A stretch of DNA of 14,431 nucleotides from JAWLGW01 sp964569055 (GCA_964569055.1 CAZMSZ010000179.1:1-14431), one strand, 5' to 3'; positions 5,220 to 12,835 are shown, numbered from the stretch's first letter. Numbers and translations: made by a program. Notes: generated by a model from the sequence alone, not told the origin.

Positions 5220-7235
5220 TCAAGCGCGGACGCGCTGCAGCGCCGCGCGCGCGGCGGCCGCCTCGCCGGGGCCGCACGGCGGGCCGAACCGGAGCCGGTT
5301 GTAGGCCGCGACCGCCGCCTCGAGCTCGGGCTCGCTCAGGCCGGCGACGCGGCGCCGGGCGAGCAGCTCGAGCGGGGTCTCGGCGCCGCCGAGCCGCAGG
5401 CCGCGCCCCACGAGCGCGGCGAACAGGCGCGCCCGCAGCCCGTCCAGCTCCGGGACCGGCGCCGACCCGCGGGCGAGCTGCTCGGCGGCGACGCGCCGCC
5501 GCGCCCGCGCCGGCGCCGCCAGCGCGGCGAGCAGGGCTGCGACGAGCCCGACGGTCAGGAGCACCGCCACGCCCCGCCTCGCGAGCACGTCGCGCGGCGC
5601 CGGCCCGCCGCCCACGGGCGCGCTCGTGGCGTAGGTCGTCGCGGCCTCGGCCGCGGCGGCGCCCCCGCGCGGCCCGACCCCGGAGGACGCAGGCGGTGTG
5701 GGGTCGAACGGGATCCAGCCTGCTCCCTCGAGCCCGACCTCGACCCAGGCGTGGGCGTGCCAGGCTCGCACCACGAACCGACCGTCGGCATCGCGCTCGC
5801 GCGTGCGATAGCCGGTCACCACCCGCGCGGGGACGCCGACCCGCCGGAGCAGCACGGCGAAGGCGGCCGCGAAGTCGGCGCACACCCCGCGCCGCTCGCC
5901 GAGGAGGAACGCGCGCAGGCGGGCGTGCAGGTCGCCGGCGGGTACGGCATGCCCGGCGTCGTAGCGCCCCTGGCGCAGGAGCCAGCGCTCGGCGCTGCGC
6001 GCCCGCTGCGCGGCGGAGCGGCCCCAGGCCACCTCGTCGGCCAGGGCGCCGAGCTCCGGATCCGCCGCGAGCGCCGCCGGGAGGGCCAGGAGGTCCGCGC
6101 GCAGGCGCGCCGCTCGAAAGTCGCCGGGTGGGGCGCTCACGGGCAGCTGCTCGTAGCGCGCCTCGTAGCGCAGCGGCAGCGGCTCCGACCCGAGCAGACG
6201 CGGGCCGCTCGGCTCCGCGCGCCAGGCCGCGCCCTTCAGCTCGTGGACCGGGCCGGGGGCGAGCGCGCACGCTCCGTCCGGCAGCTCCAGCAGCTCGACC
6301 CAGGCCACGGCCGTCGGCCTCTCGCCGCCCAGGCTCGGACCCGGCTCGCGCGCGGGCTCGAAGCCGGTCGCGACCACGCGCTCGAGCACGGCGCCCCGCA
6401 GCAAGAGCTCGTCGCGCTCGTCGGGCGCTAGCCGCACCCGCGCCACCACGCGCTCGGGAGCGTCGAGCGGCGCGCGCGCCAGGTCGAACCGAAGCGTCGG
6501 CGTGAAGCCGACCGTGCCGATCGTCGGCGGCGCGCTCGAACGTGCGGCGCTCGTCGCGGCTGGCCCGGCAGCGGGGGAGGACGCGGGGAGCGGGGGGGCG
6601 CGGCGGAGCCGCGGCAGCTCGAGCCCGATCGCGAGCGGCAGCGCCGCCAGGCCCACGATCACCCCCGCCGGCGCGCGAGCGGGGCGGACGCCCCACGGCG
6701 TGGGCGCCACGCCGATCGCGAGCGAGGCGGAGGCGGCCTGGCCCAGCTCGAGCGTGCGCGCGAGCTGGAGCCCGCGCGCGGTCGCCGCGAGGGCCAGCAG
6801 CGCCGGCGCGAGCACCGGCAGCGGCGGCGGCGTGGGGGCGAGCGCGGCCGCCGTCCAGAGGGCGAGCAGCACGGCCAGGGCGTGGAGCGGGAGCGCCGAG
6901 GTCGGCGTGCGCGGGAGGAGCAGCGCCGCGCCGAGCGCCAAGGTCCGCGGCAACCACGCCACCGCCAGCGGCGGCGCGGGGCGGACCGCGAGGTGGATCA
7001 GCGTGGCCGCGGCCACGCTCGCCGCGAGCGCCACGGCGAGCGCCGGGAGGGCGCTCGCGAGCACGCGAGGGCGCCGCGGGCGCCGCGTCCGAGGGCGGCG
7101 CGCCGCCGCGCCGCCGAGCGCCAGGCACGTCGCCGCGGCGAGGGTCGCCGGGAGGCCCCCCGCCACGGCCTGCTGCAGCGCGAGCAGGCTGGCGAGGAGC
7201 GCGACCGCCAGGGCGAGGCGAGCCGGCTCGTTCAT
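5220..7235 (-). CDS. TgpA-like membrane transglutaminase-like protein (DUF3488 / transglutaminase core / DUF4129 architecture)
   Basis: The protein has 671 residues starting at the ATG at 7235-7233, which overlaps the TGA of the DUF58 gene (ATGA). The N-terminal ~210 residues hold several Ala/Leu-rich membrane helices. A large exported region follows. The transglutaminase-like core has Gly-Val-Cys452-Ala-Asp-Phe, Trp-His-Ala-His495-Ala-Trp-Val-Glu-Val and Trp-Ile-Pro-Phe-Asp511-Pro-Thr, an intact Cys-His-Asp triad. A single membrane helix (about 565-585) is followed by a cytoplasmic tail like DUF4129, with Thr-Pro-Leu-Glu-Leu-Leu and Ala-Tyr-Asn-Arg-Leu-Arg-Phe. This matches TgpA-type proteins, whose papain-like domain lies outside the cytoplasmic membrane; protease-like or amide-bond activity is inferred from the fold. 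The open frame extends further upstream, but that part overlaps DUF58 and is not used. Confidence 0.88.
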   Translation of the reverse strand: MNEPARLALAVALLASLLALQQAVAGGLPATLAAATCLALGGAAARRPRTRRPRRPRVLASALPALAVALAASVAAATLIHLAVRPAPPLAVAWLPRTLALGAALLLPRTPTSALPLHALAVLLALWTAAALAPTPPPLPVLAPALLALAATARGLQLARTLELGQAASASLAIGVAPTPWGVRPARAPAGVIVGLAALPLAIGLELPRLRRAPPLPASSPAAGPAATSAARSSAPPTIGTVGFTPTLRFDLARAPLDAPERVVARVRLAPDERDELLLRGAVLERVVATGFEPAREPGPSLGGERPTAVAWVELLELPDGACALAPGPVHELKGAAWRAEPSGPRLLGSEPLPLRYEARYEQLPVSAPPGDFRAARLRADLLALPAALAADPELGALADEVAWGRSAAQRARSAERWLLRQGRYDAGHAVPAGDLHARLRAFLLGERRGVCADFAAAFAVLLRRVGVPARVVTGYRTRERDADGRFVVRAWHAHAWVEVGLEGAGWIPFDPTPPASSGVGPRGGAAAAEAATTYATSAPVGGGPAPRDVLARRGVAVLLTVGLVAALLAALAAPARARRRVAAEQLARGSAPVPELDGLRARLFAALVGRGLRLGGAETPLELLARRRVAGLSEPELEAAVAAYNRLRFGPPCGPGEAAAARAALQRVRA

Positions 7236-8362
7236 GCGGCCCCGCGGCGCCTTGGCGCGCGGCGTGGGGCCGCGTGACGCGCCAGGAACGGGCCTGCCTC
7301 GATCACGACCGCGCCGGGCTCGAGCGCGCGCTCGACCTCGGGGCGAGCGGTGACCACCACCGCGCCGGCGAGCCCCGGCGGGGCGGCGCCCTCGGGCGGG
7401 AGCGGGGTGATCAGCGCGAGCGCGTCGAGGAGGCGCGTCCGCCCCTCGCCGCCTCGCAGCGTCAGGCGGAGCGGCGCCTCCTCTCCGGGCCCCGCGGCCG
7501 CGGCCAGCTCGACCTCGTGACCGCGCCCCAGGAGCTCGAGCCCGAGCCCGGCCGTGAGGGCGATCGCCTGCTCGAGCTCCGCCAGGGCCCGGGGTCGTCG
7601 CCCGGCCAGCCGGCGATCGAGCACCAGCCGCGCCGCGCCGGGCCGCTCCTGCTCGAGCAGCCGCACGATCGGCGCGCCGCGCCGCGCGGTGAGCCGCCAG
7701 TGCACCAGGCGCAGCGGGTCGCCGCTGCGGCCTTCGCGCACGCCGGCCCACTCGGGCGCCTCGGCCAGGGCGCCGCCGAGGGCGCCGCGCCGGCGGGCGT
7801 GGGCGAGCGCCGCCGCGGCGGCGGCGCGCTCCGGGCGGGGGCGGACGAGCACCTCCGCCGGGAGGGCGAGCGTGGCGGTGCGGGTGAACAGGCCGAACGG
7901 GTCGCCGGTCACGGCCGCGAGCCGGTCGAGCGCGAGCCGCCCGCGCCGACCGACGAACAGGCGGGTGCGGGCCTCGAGGACCAGGCCCGGGAGCACCTGC
8001 GGGAAGTAGGTCCCGCTCCCCGCCAGGCCCGGCTCGGCCGCCGCCTCACGCGGGAGCTCGGTCAGGGCGAGGTCGTGCAGCACGCCGCCCCCGCCGTGGG
8101 TGACGAGGTGGACCACGGTCAGCGCCTCGCCCTTGGTCGCGACCGCCGGGAGCAGGCGGCGCACCTCGAGCCCGCCCACGCCGGCGCGCCACGCGAGCAG
8201 GTAGGCGCCCGCGAGCAGCGCGATCAGGAAGGCGAGCAGCAGGTCGCCGAGCGCGCCGATCGGGCGGGTGAGGCCGACCGAGGCCGCGGCCACCAGCGCG
8301 ATCGCGCCGCTCGGGGTGGGCCGCGGCCAGCCGGCGGAGAGCAGCGCGGCGCGCGCGCTCAC
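7232..8362 (-). CDS. DUF58 domain membrane protein
   Basis: The protein has 376 residues. GTG at 8362-8360 is the chosen start because GGGAG stands eight bases upstream; the frame stays open to 8458, but that extension is Pro/Gly-rich and has no start signal. Two membrane helices lie at about 18-32 and 38-58. A beta-rich region leads to the DUF58 signature near residues 209-225: Gly-Asp-Pro-Leu-Arg-Leu-Val-His-Trp-Arg-Leu-Thr-Ala-Arg-Arg-Gly, equivalent to the family's Asp-x-x-Arg-x-hydrophobic-x-Trp-x-x-x-Ala-Arg. After it comes a von Willebrand A-like half (Ala-Arg-Leu-Val-Leu-Asp-Arg). DUF58 proteins normally act with a MoxR AAA ATPase and a transglutaminase-like protein. Here the transglutaminase gene follows with a four-base overlap, but no MoxR is in the window. 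The gene diverges from nrdR. Confidence 0.88.
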   Translation of the reverse strand: MSARAALLSAGWPRPTPSGAIALVAAASVGLTRPIGALGDLLLAFLIALLAGAYLLAWRAGVGGLEVRRLLPAVATKGEALTVVHLVTHGGGGVLHDLALTELPREAAAEPGLAGSGTYFPQVLPGLVLEARTRLFVGRRGRLALDRLAAVTGDPFGLFTRTATLALPAEVLVRPRPERAAAAAALAHARRRGALGGALAEAPEWAGVREGRSGDPLRLVHWRLTARRGAPIVRLLEQERPGAARLVLDRRLAGRRPRALAELEQAIALTAGLGLELLGRGHEVELAAAAGPGEEAPLRLTLRGGEGRTRLLDALALITPLPPEGAAPPGLAGAVVVTARPEVERALEPGAVVIEAGPFLARHAAPRRAPRRRGAA

Positions 8363-8417
8363 CGGCCGGGCTCCCGCGCCGGGCGGCTCGGCCTTGTGGG
8401 CCGCACGGACCCGGGGG

Positions 8418-8423
8418 TACGCT
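8418..8423 (+). promoter_or_regulatory. Putative -10 element (TACGCT) for nrdR
   Basis: The context GGGTACGCTCCG differs by one base from GGGTACACTCCG at 12821-12832, which precedes another gene. Transcription would begin near 8430, about 34 bases before the inferred nrdR start. The hexamer itself matches only three of six positions of TATAAT, so the call leans on the repeated context. Confidence 0.35.
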
Positions 8424-8463
8424 CCGGGCGGCCGCGTCCCCCCGGGCGCGAGGAGCACGACCC

Positions 8464-8946
8464 CTGCGCTGCCCCCTCTGCAAGGACCCGTCCAACGCCT
8501 CGAAGGTCGTCGACTCGCGCGAGTCGGCGACCGGCGACGTGATCCGCCGCCGGCGGGAGTGCCTGAGCTGCTCGAGGCGCTACACCACCTACGAGCGGGT
8601 CGAGGAGCTGCCGCTCAAGGTGGTCAAGAAGGACGGGCAGCGCGAGCCGTTCGCGCGCGAGAAGATCCTGCGGAGCATCGAGACCTCCTGCCAGAAGCTG
8701 CCGGTGAGCAGCGAGGAGATGGCGGCGGTGGTCGACGCGATCGAGCAGGAGGTGCGCGAGGTCCACGAGCGGGAGGTCCCCTCCAAGTTCATAGGCGAGC
8801 TGATCATGATGAAGCTCCGGCAGGTGAACAAGGTCGCCTACGTGCGCTACGCCTCGATCTACCGGAACTTCAGCGAGCCGCAGGACTTCCTCGACGAGCT
8901 CCGCCCGCTGCTCCCGCCCGCCGCCCTCGACGGGCCCGGCGGCTGA
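8464..8946 (+). CDS. nrdR: NrdR, ribonucleotide reductase transcriptional repressor (CTG start)
   Basis: The protein has 160 residues, normal for NrdR. It begins Met(CTG)-Arg-Cys-Pro-Leu-Cys, matching the family's Met-Arg-Cys-Pro-x-Cys start. The second zinc pair is Cys-Leu-Ser-Cys, followed by Arg-Arg-Tyr-Thr-Thr-Tyr-Glu-Arg. The ATP-cone follows: Val-Val-Lys-Lys-Asp-Gly-Gln-Arg-Glu-Pro-Phe, a central helical part, and Val-Ala-Tyr-Val-Arg-Tyr-Ala-Ser-Ile-Tyr-Arg. NrdR senses ATP/dATP through the cone and represses ribonucleotide reductase genes through the zinc ribbon. The CTG at 8464 is taken because AGGAG (8451-8455) is eight bases upstream, the family start falls exactly there, and no ATG, GTG or TTG occurs in frame between the putative -10 box and it. 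The first standard start, GTG 8539, would delete the first half of the zinc ribbon. No NrdR box is seen upstream. Confidence 0.95.
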   Translation: MRCPLCKDPSNASKVVDSRESATGDVIRRRRECLSCSRRYTTYERVEELPLKVVKKDGQREPFAREKILRSIETSCQKLPVSSEEMAAVVDAIEQEVREVHEREVPSKFIGELIMMKLRQVNKVAYVRYASIYRNFSEPQDFLDELRPLLPPAALDGPGG

Positions 8947-8997
8947 GCCGCGACCTGCACCTCGAGTCCACCGGCAGTTGACCTCCAGTCCAGCGAA

Positions 8998-9016
8998 GGG
9001 CGCGCGCCCGCGCGCG
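8998..9016. repeat. GC-only inverted repeat between nrdR and the methyltransferase
   Basis: GGGCGCGCGCCC (8998-9009) is a perfect 12-base palindrome. CGCGCG at 9001-9006 can alternatively pair with 9011-9016 around a four-base loop. It lies 15 bases before the methyltransferase Shine-Dalgarno at 9031. No T-run follows, so it is not a standard intrinsic terminator. It may separate the two transcripts or be chance. Confidence 0.3.
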
Positions 9017-9043
9017 TCCTGGGGGCACACAGGAGGAACGACC

Positions 9044-10144
9044 ATGACCACGACCAAGTTCCAGACGCCCGCCTCGTCCCCCGCCCTCGACGAGGCGCGC
9101 GTGGAGGCCTTCGCCGAGCGCCTCGTCGAGCACCTCGGCTCGGGCGCGCTCACGCTCATGATCTCGATCGGACACCGGACGGGGCTGTTCGACGCCATGC
9201 GCGGCCTCCCGCCGGCGACCAGCGCCGAGATCGCGGCGGCGGCCGGGCTGCACGAGCGCTACGTGCGCGAGTGCCTCAGCTCGCTCGCGGCGGGCGCGGT
9301 CGTCGAGTACGACCCCGCGGCCGACACGTTCTGGCTGCCGCCCGAGCACGCGGTCTCGCTGACCCGCAACTCGGGCCGCAGCAACGTCGCGGTCGCGACG
9401 CAGTTCCTGGGGGTGGTCGGCGGCGTGGAGTCCGACATCGTGGAGTGCTTCCGAACCGGCGGCGGCGTCGGCTACGAGCGCTATCACCGCTTCCACGAGG
9501 TCATGGCCGAGGAGAGCGAGCAGACCGTCGTGGCCAACCTGCGCCAGCGCGTGCTGCCGCTCGTCCCCGGGCTCGACCAGCGGCTCTCGGCCGGGATCGA
9601 CGTGCTCGACGTCGGCTGCGGGCGCGGGCGCGCGCTGGCGCGCCTGGCGACGCTGTTCCCGGCCAGCCGCTTCCGCGGCTACGACCTGTGCGAGGAGGCC
9701 ATCGTCGCGGCGAGGGCGTTCGCGGCCGAGCAGGGCCTGACGAACGTGACCTACGAGGTGCGGGACGTGACGACCCTCCCGGCGGGCGAGCGCTACGACC
9801 TCGTGACCGCGTTCGACGCGATCCACGACCAGGCGCACCCCGACCGCGTGCTCCAGGCGATCGCGGGGGCGCTCCGGCCGGGCGGGACGTTCCTGATGCA
9901 GGACATCCACGCCTCGAGCCGGCTCGCGGACAACCTCGACCACCCCGCCGCGGCGTACCTGTACGCGATCTCGTGCCTGCACTGCACGCCGGTCTCGCTG
10001 GCGCAGGGGGGGCAGGGGCTCGGGACGGTGTGGGGCCAGGAGCGGGCGCGCGCGCTCCTCGCGGCCGCCGGGTTCGGCGACGTCGCGATCCACGCGATCG
10101 AGGACGACCCGCTCAACGACTACTACGTGTGCCGACGGGCTTGA
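9044..10144 (+). CDS. Winged-helix SAM-dependent methyltransferase (Rv2258c-like)
   Basis: The protein has 366 residues. ATG 9044 is chosen for AGGAGG (9031-9036) seven bases upstream; an in-frame TTG at 8978 lacks such a site. Residues about 30-95 form a winged-helix fold of the kind that dimerises class I methyltransferases (Thr-Ser-Ala-Glu-Ile-Ala-Ala-Ala-Ala-Gly-Leu, Arg-Tyr-Val-Arg-Glu). The catalytic domain begins near 184 with motif I, Val-Leu-Asp-Val-Gly-Cys-Gly-Arg-Gly, followed by Gly-Tyr-Asp-Leu (ribose-binding acid), Thr-Ala-Phe-Asp-Ala-Ile-His-Asp and Leu-Arg-Pro-Gly-Gly. It would transfer a methyl group from SAM to a small molecule. No substrate can be named, and no biosynthetic cluster surrounds it. 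The gene is 97 bases after nrdR and 82 before the ATP-cone gene, so co-transcription is uncertain. Confidence 0.9.
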   Translation: MTTTKFQTPASSPALDEARVEAFAERLVEHLGSGALTLMISIGHRTGLFDAMRGLPPATSAEIAAAAGLHERYVRECLSSLAAGAVVEYDPAADTFWLPPEHAVSLTRNSGRSNVAVATQFLGVVGGVESDIVECFRTGGGVGYERYHRFHEVMAEESEQTVVANLRQRVLPLVPGLDQRLSAGIDVLDVGCGRGRALARLATLFPASRFRGYDLCEEAIVAARAFAAEQGLTNVTYEVRDVTTLPAGERYDLVTAFDAIHDQAHPDRVLQAIAGALRPGGTFLMQDIHASSRLADNLDHPAAAYLYAISCLHCTPVSLAQGGQGLGTVWGQERARALLAAAGFGDVAIHAIEDDPLNDYYVCRRA

Positions 10145-10214
10145 GCGGAGCCGGACGGCGCGGCCGGCAGCCGGGTGCACGATCCGGGCTGGCGCGCCGC
10201 GCCCGCGCCCGTGG

Positions 10215-10220
10215 TAGAAC
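10215..10220 (+). promoter_or_regulatory. Putative -10 element (TAGAAC) for a leaderless ATP-cone gene mRNA
   Basis: TAGAAC matches four of six positions of TATAAT and ends six bases before the GTG at 10227, the expected -10 to start-site distance. No Shine-Dalgarno precedes the GTG, so a leaderless transcript is likely. It lies in the 82-base gap after the methyltransferase gene. Confidence 0.48.
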
Positions 10221-10226
10221 GCCGGC

Positions 10227-12185
10227 GTGGCGCCGCGGTGGGTGAAGAAGCGCGACGGGCGCATCGAGCCCTACGACGAGGCTCGGATCGCGCGGGCCGT
10301 GATCCGGGCCGGTCGTCACGCCGGCAGCGCCGAGCAGGTCGAGCACCTCGCCCGCGAGATGGCCCGCAGCGTGACCCTGTTCCTGGCGCGCCGACAGGAC
10401 CGCGCGCCCGAGACCGCGCAGATCGGGCAGTCCCTGGCGGAGGCGCTCGAGGAGACGGGGCACGGGCAGATCGCGCGGGCGGTGCGCGACTGGCGCGCCT
10501 GGCGGCAGAAGCGCGGGGCGGAGGTGCGCGTCCGCGACCGGAGCGAGGCCGCCGTCGAGGTGCTCTCGCGGCGGGCCGCGCGCCCCTGGTCGAAGCAGCG
10601 GATCGTGCGCACGCTCGAGCGGGAGGCGGGCCTGGGGCGGGACGCCGCCGAGGAGGTCGCGCGCGCGGTCGAGGAGCGGGTGTTCGCGGCGGGCCTCAAC
10701 CAGATCTCGAGCAACCTGCTGCGCGAGCTGATCGACGCCGACCTGTTCGAGCGGGGCTACTCGGCGCAGCTCGGGCGGCTCGAGGTGCTCGGCGTCCCCA
10801 AGCCGGACCTCGAGCGACTGGCCTTCCTCGGCCAGGGCCGGACGCCGCTCGCGCTCGAGGACCGGGTGGCGCGCACGGCGCTCGAGCGGTTCGCGCTCGA
10901 CGAGCTGGTCGAGGGCAAGGGCGCGGTGGCGCACCGGCGCGGGGACGTGCACTTCGTCGGGCTCGGGCGGCCGCTGCGCATGACCTCGGGCGGGCTGTGC
11001 GCGGTGGCGGCCGCGGACCGGCCCGAGCCGGCGCAGAGCGTGCTCGAGGCGGTGCGCCGCTGGGTGCGCGTGGTGCGCGCCGCGGCCGGCAGCTACAACG
11101 CCATGCTCGGGCTGGTGGGGCCCGAGCGCGTGCTGGCCCGGTTCACCGACGACGGGCCGCTCCTGCGCGAGGCGCTCGAGCTGCTGCTCGACGCGGTGAT
11201 CGCGCCCTGCCCCGACGACCTCCCCCCCGCGCCCGAGCTGGTGCTGGTGGCCGACAGCCCCGCGCCCTCGCCAGACGAGCGCCGCGCGCTGGCGATCCTG
11301 GTCGAGCTGCTCGCGCGGCGCGGCAGCGACGCCGCCGGGGTCCGGCTGCTGGTCCGCCTCGAGGAGGCCGCCGACGCCGACGAGCAGACCGTCACGGCGC
11401 TCGTGGCCGCCGCGCGGACCGGCGCTCACGTGGACGTGCTGCTCGGCCCCGGCCCGGCCCTCGCCTCGCGCGGCATGCTGGCGGGAGTCGGCGCGCCGCA
11501 AGCGGCCTTGATCAACGCGGCCGGCGTGGCGCTGGCGGCGGGGCGCGGGCAGCGCGAGCGCTTGACGCGGGGGTTGCGCGCGGCGCTCGAGGCGACGCTC
11601 GAGGCGTTCCATCACTGGCAGCGGCGGGTGTTCGCGGCCGCGGCCCGCCCCGCGTCCTCCCTGTTCGCGCCCGAGGCGCCCGAGCGCCGCGCGGCGGGGG
11701 CGGCCCACGAGCCCGAGCGCCGGGTCGACACGATCGGCCTGGTCGGGCTGGACGCCGCCATGCGCTACCTGACGGGCGAGGGCCTGGCCGAGAACGCGCG
11801 CGTGGCCGAGCTCGCGCTCGAGGTGCGCCTCGAGCTCGCCGAGCACCTCGCCCGCGTCGCGCCCCGCTTCGGCCTGGAGGCGGTCGCGCTCGAGGACGTC
11901 CCCAGCGGCGACGCCGCGATCCGGCTGGCGGCGCTCGACGTGGAGCGGTTCGCCGAGGCGCGCGAGCTCCTCGGCGACGCGGCGGGCTGGGACGCGGGCG
12001 TGCGCCTCGGCGGCGACCCGGCCGAGGTCCAGGCCGACGTGCGCGCGCGGCTGTGGCTGGCGCGCCGGCTGCAGGCCCCGCTGCTGGTGCCGCGGCCGAT
12101 CCTGGCGGTGCTCGACGCGCCGTCGCTGCAGGACGCGCTCGAGCGCAGCGCCAAGGGCACCGCGCGGGCGGGGGCGAAGGCGTAG
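10227..12185 (+). CDS. Double ATP-cone protein with a degenerate anaerobic ribonucleotide reductase-like domain
   Basis: The protein has 652 residues from GTG 10227, placed directly before the first cone. Residues 4-92 are a clear ATP-cone: Val-Lys-Lys-Arg-Asp-Gly-Arg-Ile-Glu-Pro-Tyr-Asp through Leu-Glu-Glu-Thr-Gly-His, as in class I and III reductases and NrdR. Residues about 103-180 look like a second, diverged cone (Trp-Ser-Lys-Gln-Arg-Ile to Asn-Gln-Ile-Ser-Ser-Asn-Leu-Leu-Arg-Glu-Leu). The rest recalls NrdD: Leu-Ile-Asn-Ala-Ala-Gly-Val-Ala near 428, Thr-Ile-Gly-Leu-Val-Gly-Leu near 502, and Ala-Ile-Arg-Leu-Ala-Ala-Leu-Asp near 565. The paired zinc cysteines and the Arg-Val-x-Gly-Tyr glycyl-radical motif of active enzymes are missing, and only two cysteines occur in the chain. 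It is therefore read as a non-catalytic nucleotide-binding protein. The cone call is firm; the NrdD link is tentative. Confidence 0.78.
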   Translation: MAPRWVKKRDGRIEPYDEARIARAVIRAGRHAGSAEQVEHLAREMARSVTLFLARRQDRAPETAQIGQSLAEALEETGHGQIARAVRDWRAWRQKRGAEVRVRDRSEAAVEVLSRRAARPWSKQRIVRTLEREAGLGRDAAEEVARAVEERVFAAGLNQISSNLLRELIDADLFERGYSAQLGRLEVLGVPKPDLERLAFLGQGRTPLALEDRVARTALERFALDELVEGKGAVAHRRGDVHFVGLGRPLRMTSGGLCAVAAADRPEPAQSVLEAVRRWVRVVRAAAGSYNAMLGLVGPERVLARFTDDGPLLREALELLLDAVIAPCPDDLPPAPELVLVADSPAPSPDERRALAILVELLARRGSDAAGVRLLVRLEEAADADEQTVTALVAAARTGAHVDVLLGPGPALASRGMLAGVGAPQAALINAAGVALAAGRGQRERLTRGLRAALEATLEAFHHWQRRVFAAAARPASSLFAPEAPERRAAGAAHEPERRVDTIGLVGLDAAMRYLTGEGLAENARVAELALEVRLELAEHLARVAPRFGLEAVALEDVPSGDAAIRLAALDVERFAEARELLGDAAGWDAGVRLGGDPAEVQADVRARLWLARRLQAPLLVPRPILAVLDAPSLQDALERSAKGTARAGAKA

Positions 12186-12192
12186 GGGCGGC

Positions 12193-12750
12193 TCAGCCCC
12201 CGTCGCGGGTGCGCGGGGGGCTCGGGTCGAAGGGCAGGTTCAGCGCGCTGGTCGGCAGGAGCTCCACGATCCAGTCGACGACGTCGCGCTGCGAGACCAC
12301 GTTGACGAGCCGGCCCTCGTCGTCCACCAGCGGGAGGTGGCGGTAGCCCTCGACACTCATCTTGTTGAGCGCGAACGCCAGCGAGGCGGCGCTCGGGAGC
12401 GTGGCGGGGTCGGGGGTCATCACGTCGCGGAGCGGGGTCCGCTCGGGGCGCAGCCCCTGACCGATTACGCGCCGGAGCAGGTCGCGCTCGGTGAAGATCC
12501 CGACCAGCTCGGCGCGCTCGAGCACCAGCGCGCAGCCCACGCCGCGCCGGTTCATGACCTCCACCGCGTCGCGCACGTCGCCCTGGGCGTCGACGGTGAC
12601 CAGCTTGTGGCGCGGCAGCGCGCCCAGGCTCTGCTCGAGGATCGCGCTCCGCAGCCGCTCGGCGTCGCTCGGCCGGCGCGCCTCGGTCGCCAGCGCGTCG
12701 TCGTACGCGTCGGCGAACTCGCTCGCCGGCAGCGGCTCATCCTCGTTCAT
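12193..12750 (-). CDS. Tandem CBS-domain protein
   Basis: The protein has 185 residues from the ATG at 12750-12748, preceded by overlapping GGAGG motifs four to twelve bases upstream. An acidic helical N terminus (about 1-45) precedes two CBS domains. CBS1 (about 46-100) has Val-Arg-Asp-Ala-Val-Glu-Val-Met, Gly-Val-Gly-Cys-Ala-Leu-Val-Leu and Leu-Val-Gly-Ile-Phe-Thr-Glu-Arg-Asp-Leu. CBS2 (about 106-165) has Val-Met-Thr-Pro-Asp, Tyr-Arg-His-Leu-Pro-Leu-Val and Val-Val-Ser-Gln-Arg-Asp-Val-Val. The Glu/Gln-Arg-Asp ends are the usual adenosyl-ribose contacts, so AMP, ATP or SAM binding is likely. No enzymatic or channel domain is attached. Its stop lies seven bases from the convergent stop of the ATP-cone gene, and it diverges from the zinc-finger membrane protein gene. 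Confidence 0.92.
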   Translation of the reverse strand: MNEDEPLPASEFADAYDDALATEARRPSDAERLRSAILEQSLGALPRHKLVTVDAQGDVRDAVEVMNRRGVGCALVLERAELVGIFTERDLLRRVIGQGLRPERTPLRDVMTPDPATLPSAASLAFALNKMSVEGYRHLPLVDDEGRLVNVVSQRDVVDWIVELLPTSALNLPFDPSPPRTRDGG

Positions 12751-12823
12751 GGCGACCTCCCTCCTTCGGGATACCGGGGTGCCGCGAAGCCTGCCAGGCG
12801 CGCGCGCCGGGGGCGGCTCGGGG

Positions 12824-12829
12824 TACACT
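12824..12829 (+). promoter_or_regulatory. Putative -10 element (TACACT) for a leaderless zinc-finger gene mRNA
   Basis: TACACT matches four of six positions of TATAAT, ends six bases before the GTG at 12836, and repeats the hexamer at 160-165. There is no Shine-Dalgarno for that GTG. It sits in the 85-base divergent gap with the CBS gene. The opposite strand shows only a weak TATCCC (12773-12768) for the CBS gene. Confidence 0.5.
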
Positions 12830-12835
12830 CCGCCC

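Noticed and set aside
5188..7128. Minus-strand alternate frame within the transglutaminase gene
   Set aside because: Arg/Ala/Gly-rich shadow. The overlapping frame contains the intact Cys-His-Asp triad and membrane helices.
7236..7751. N-terminal extension of the transglutaminase gene
   Set aside because: It lies inside the DUF58 gene in another frame and is Arg/Ala-rich; the ATGA overlap gives a better start.
8539..8946. nrdR starting at GTG 8539
   Set aside because: This would remove the first Cys-x-x-Cys and about 25 conserved N-terminal residues that are intact in the same frame upstream.
8978..9043. TTGACC near 8978 as a -35 box or TTG as methyltransferase start
   Set aside because: No -10 box follows at 16-19 bases, and the AGGAGG at 9031 fits the ATG at 9044.
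10113..11846. 577-codon minus-strand frame opposite the ATP-cone gene
   Set aside because: The plus strand has a clear ATP-cone; the antisense product is low complexity without motif or start signal.
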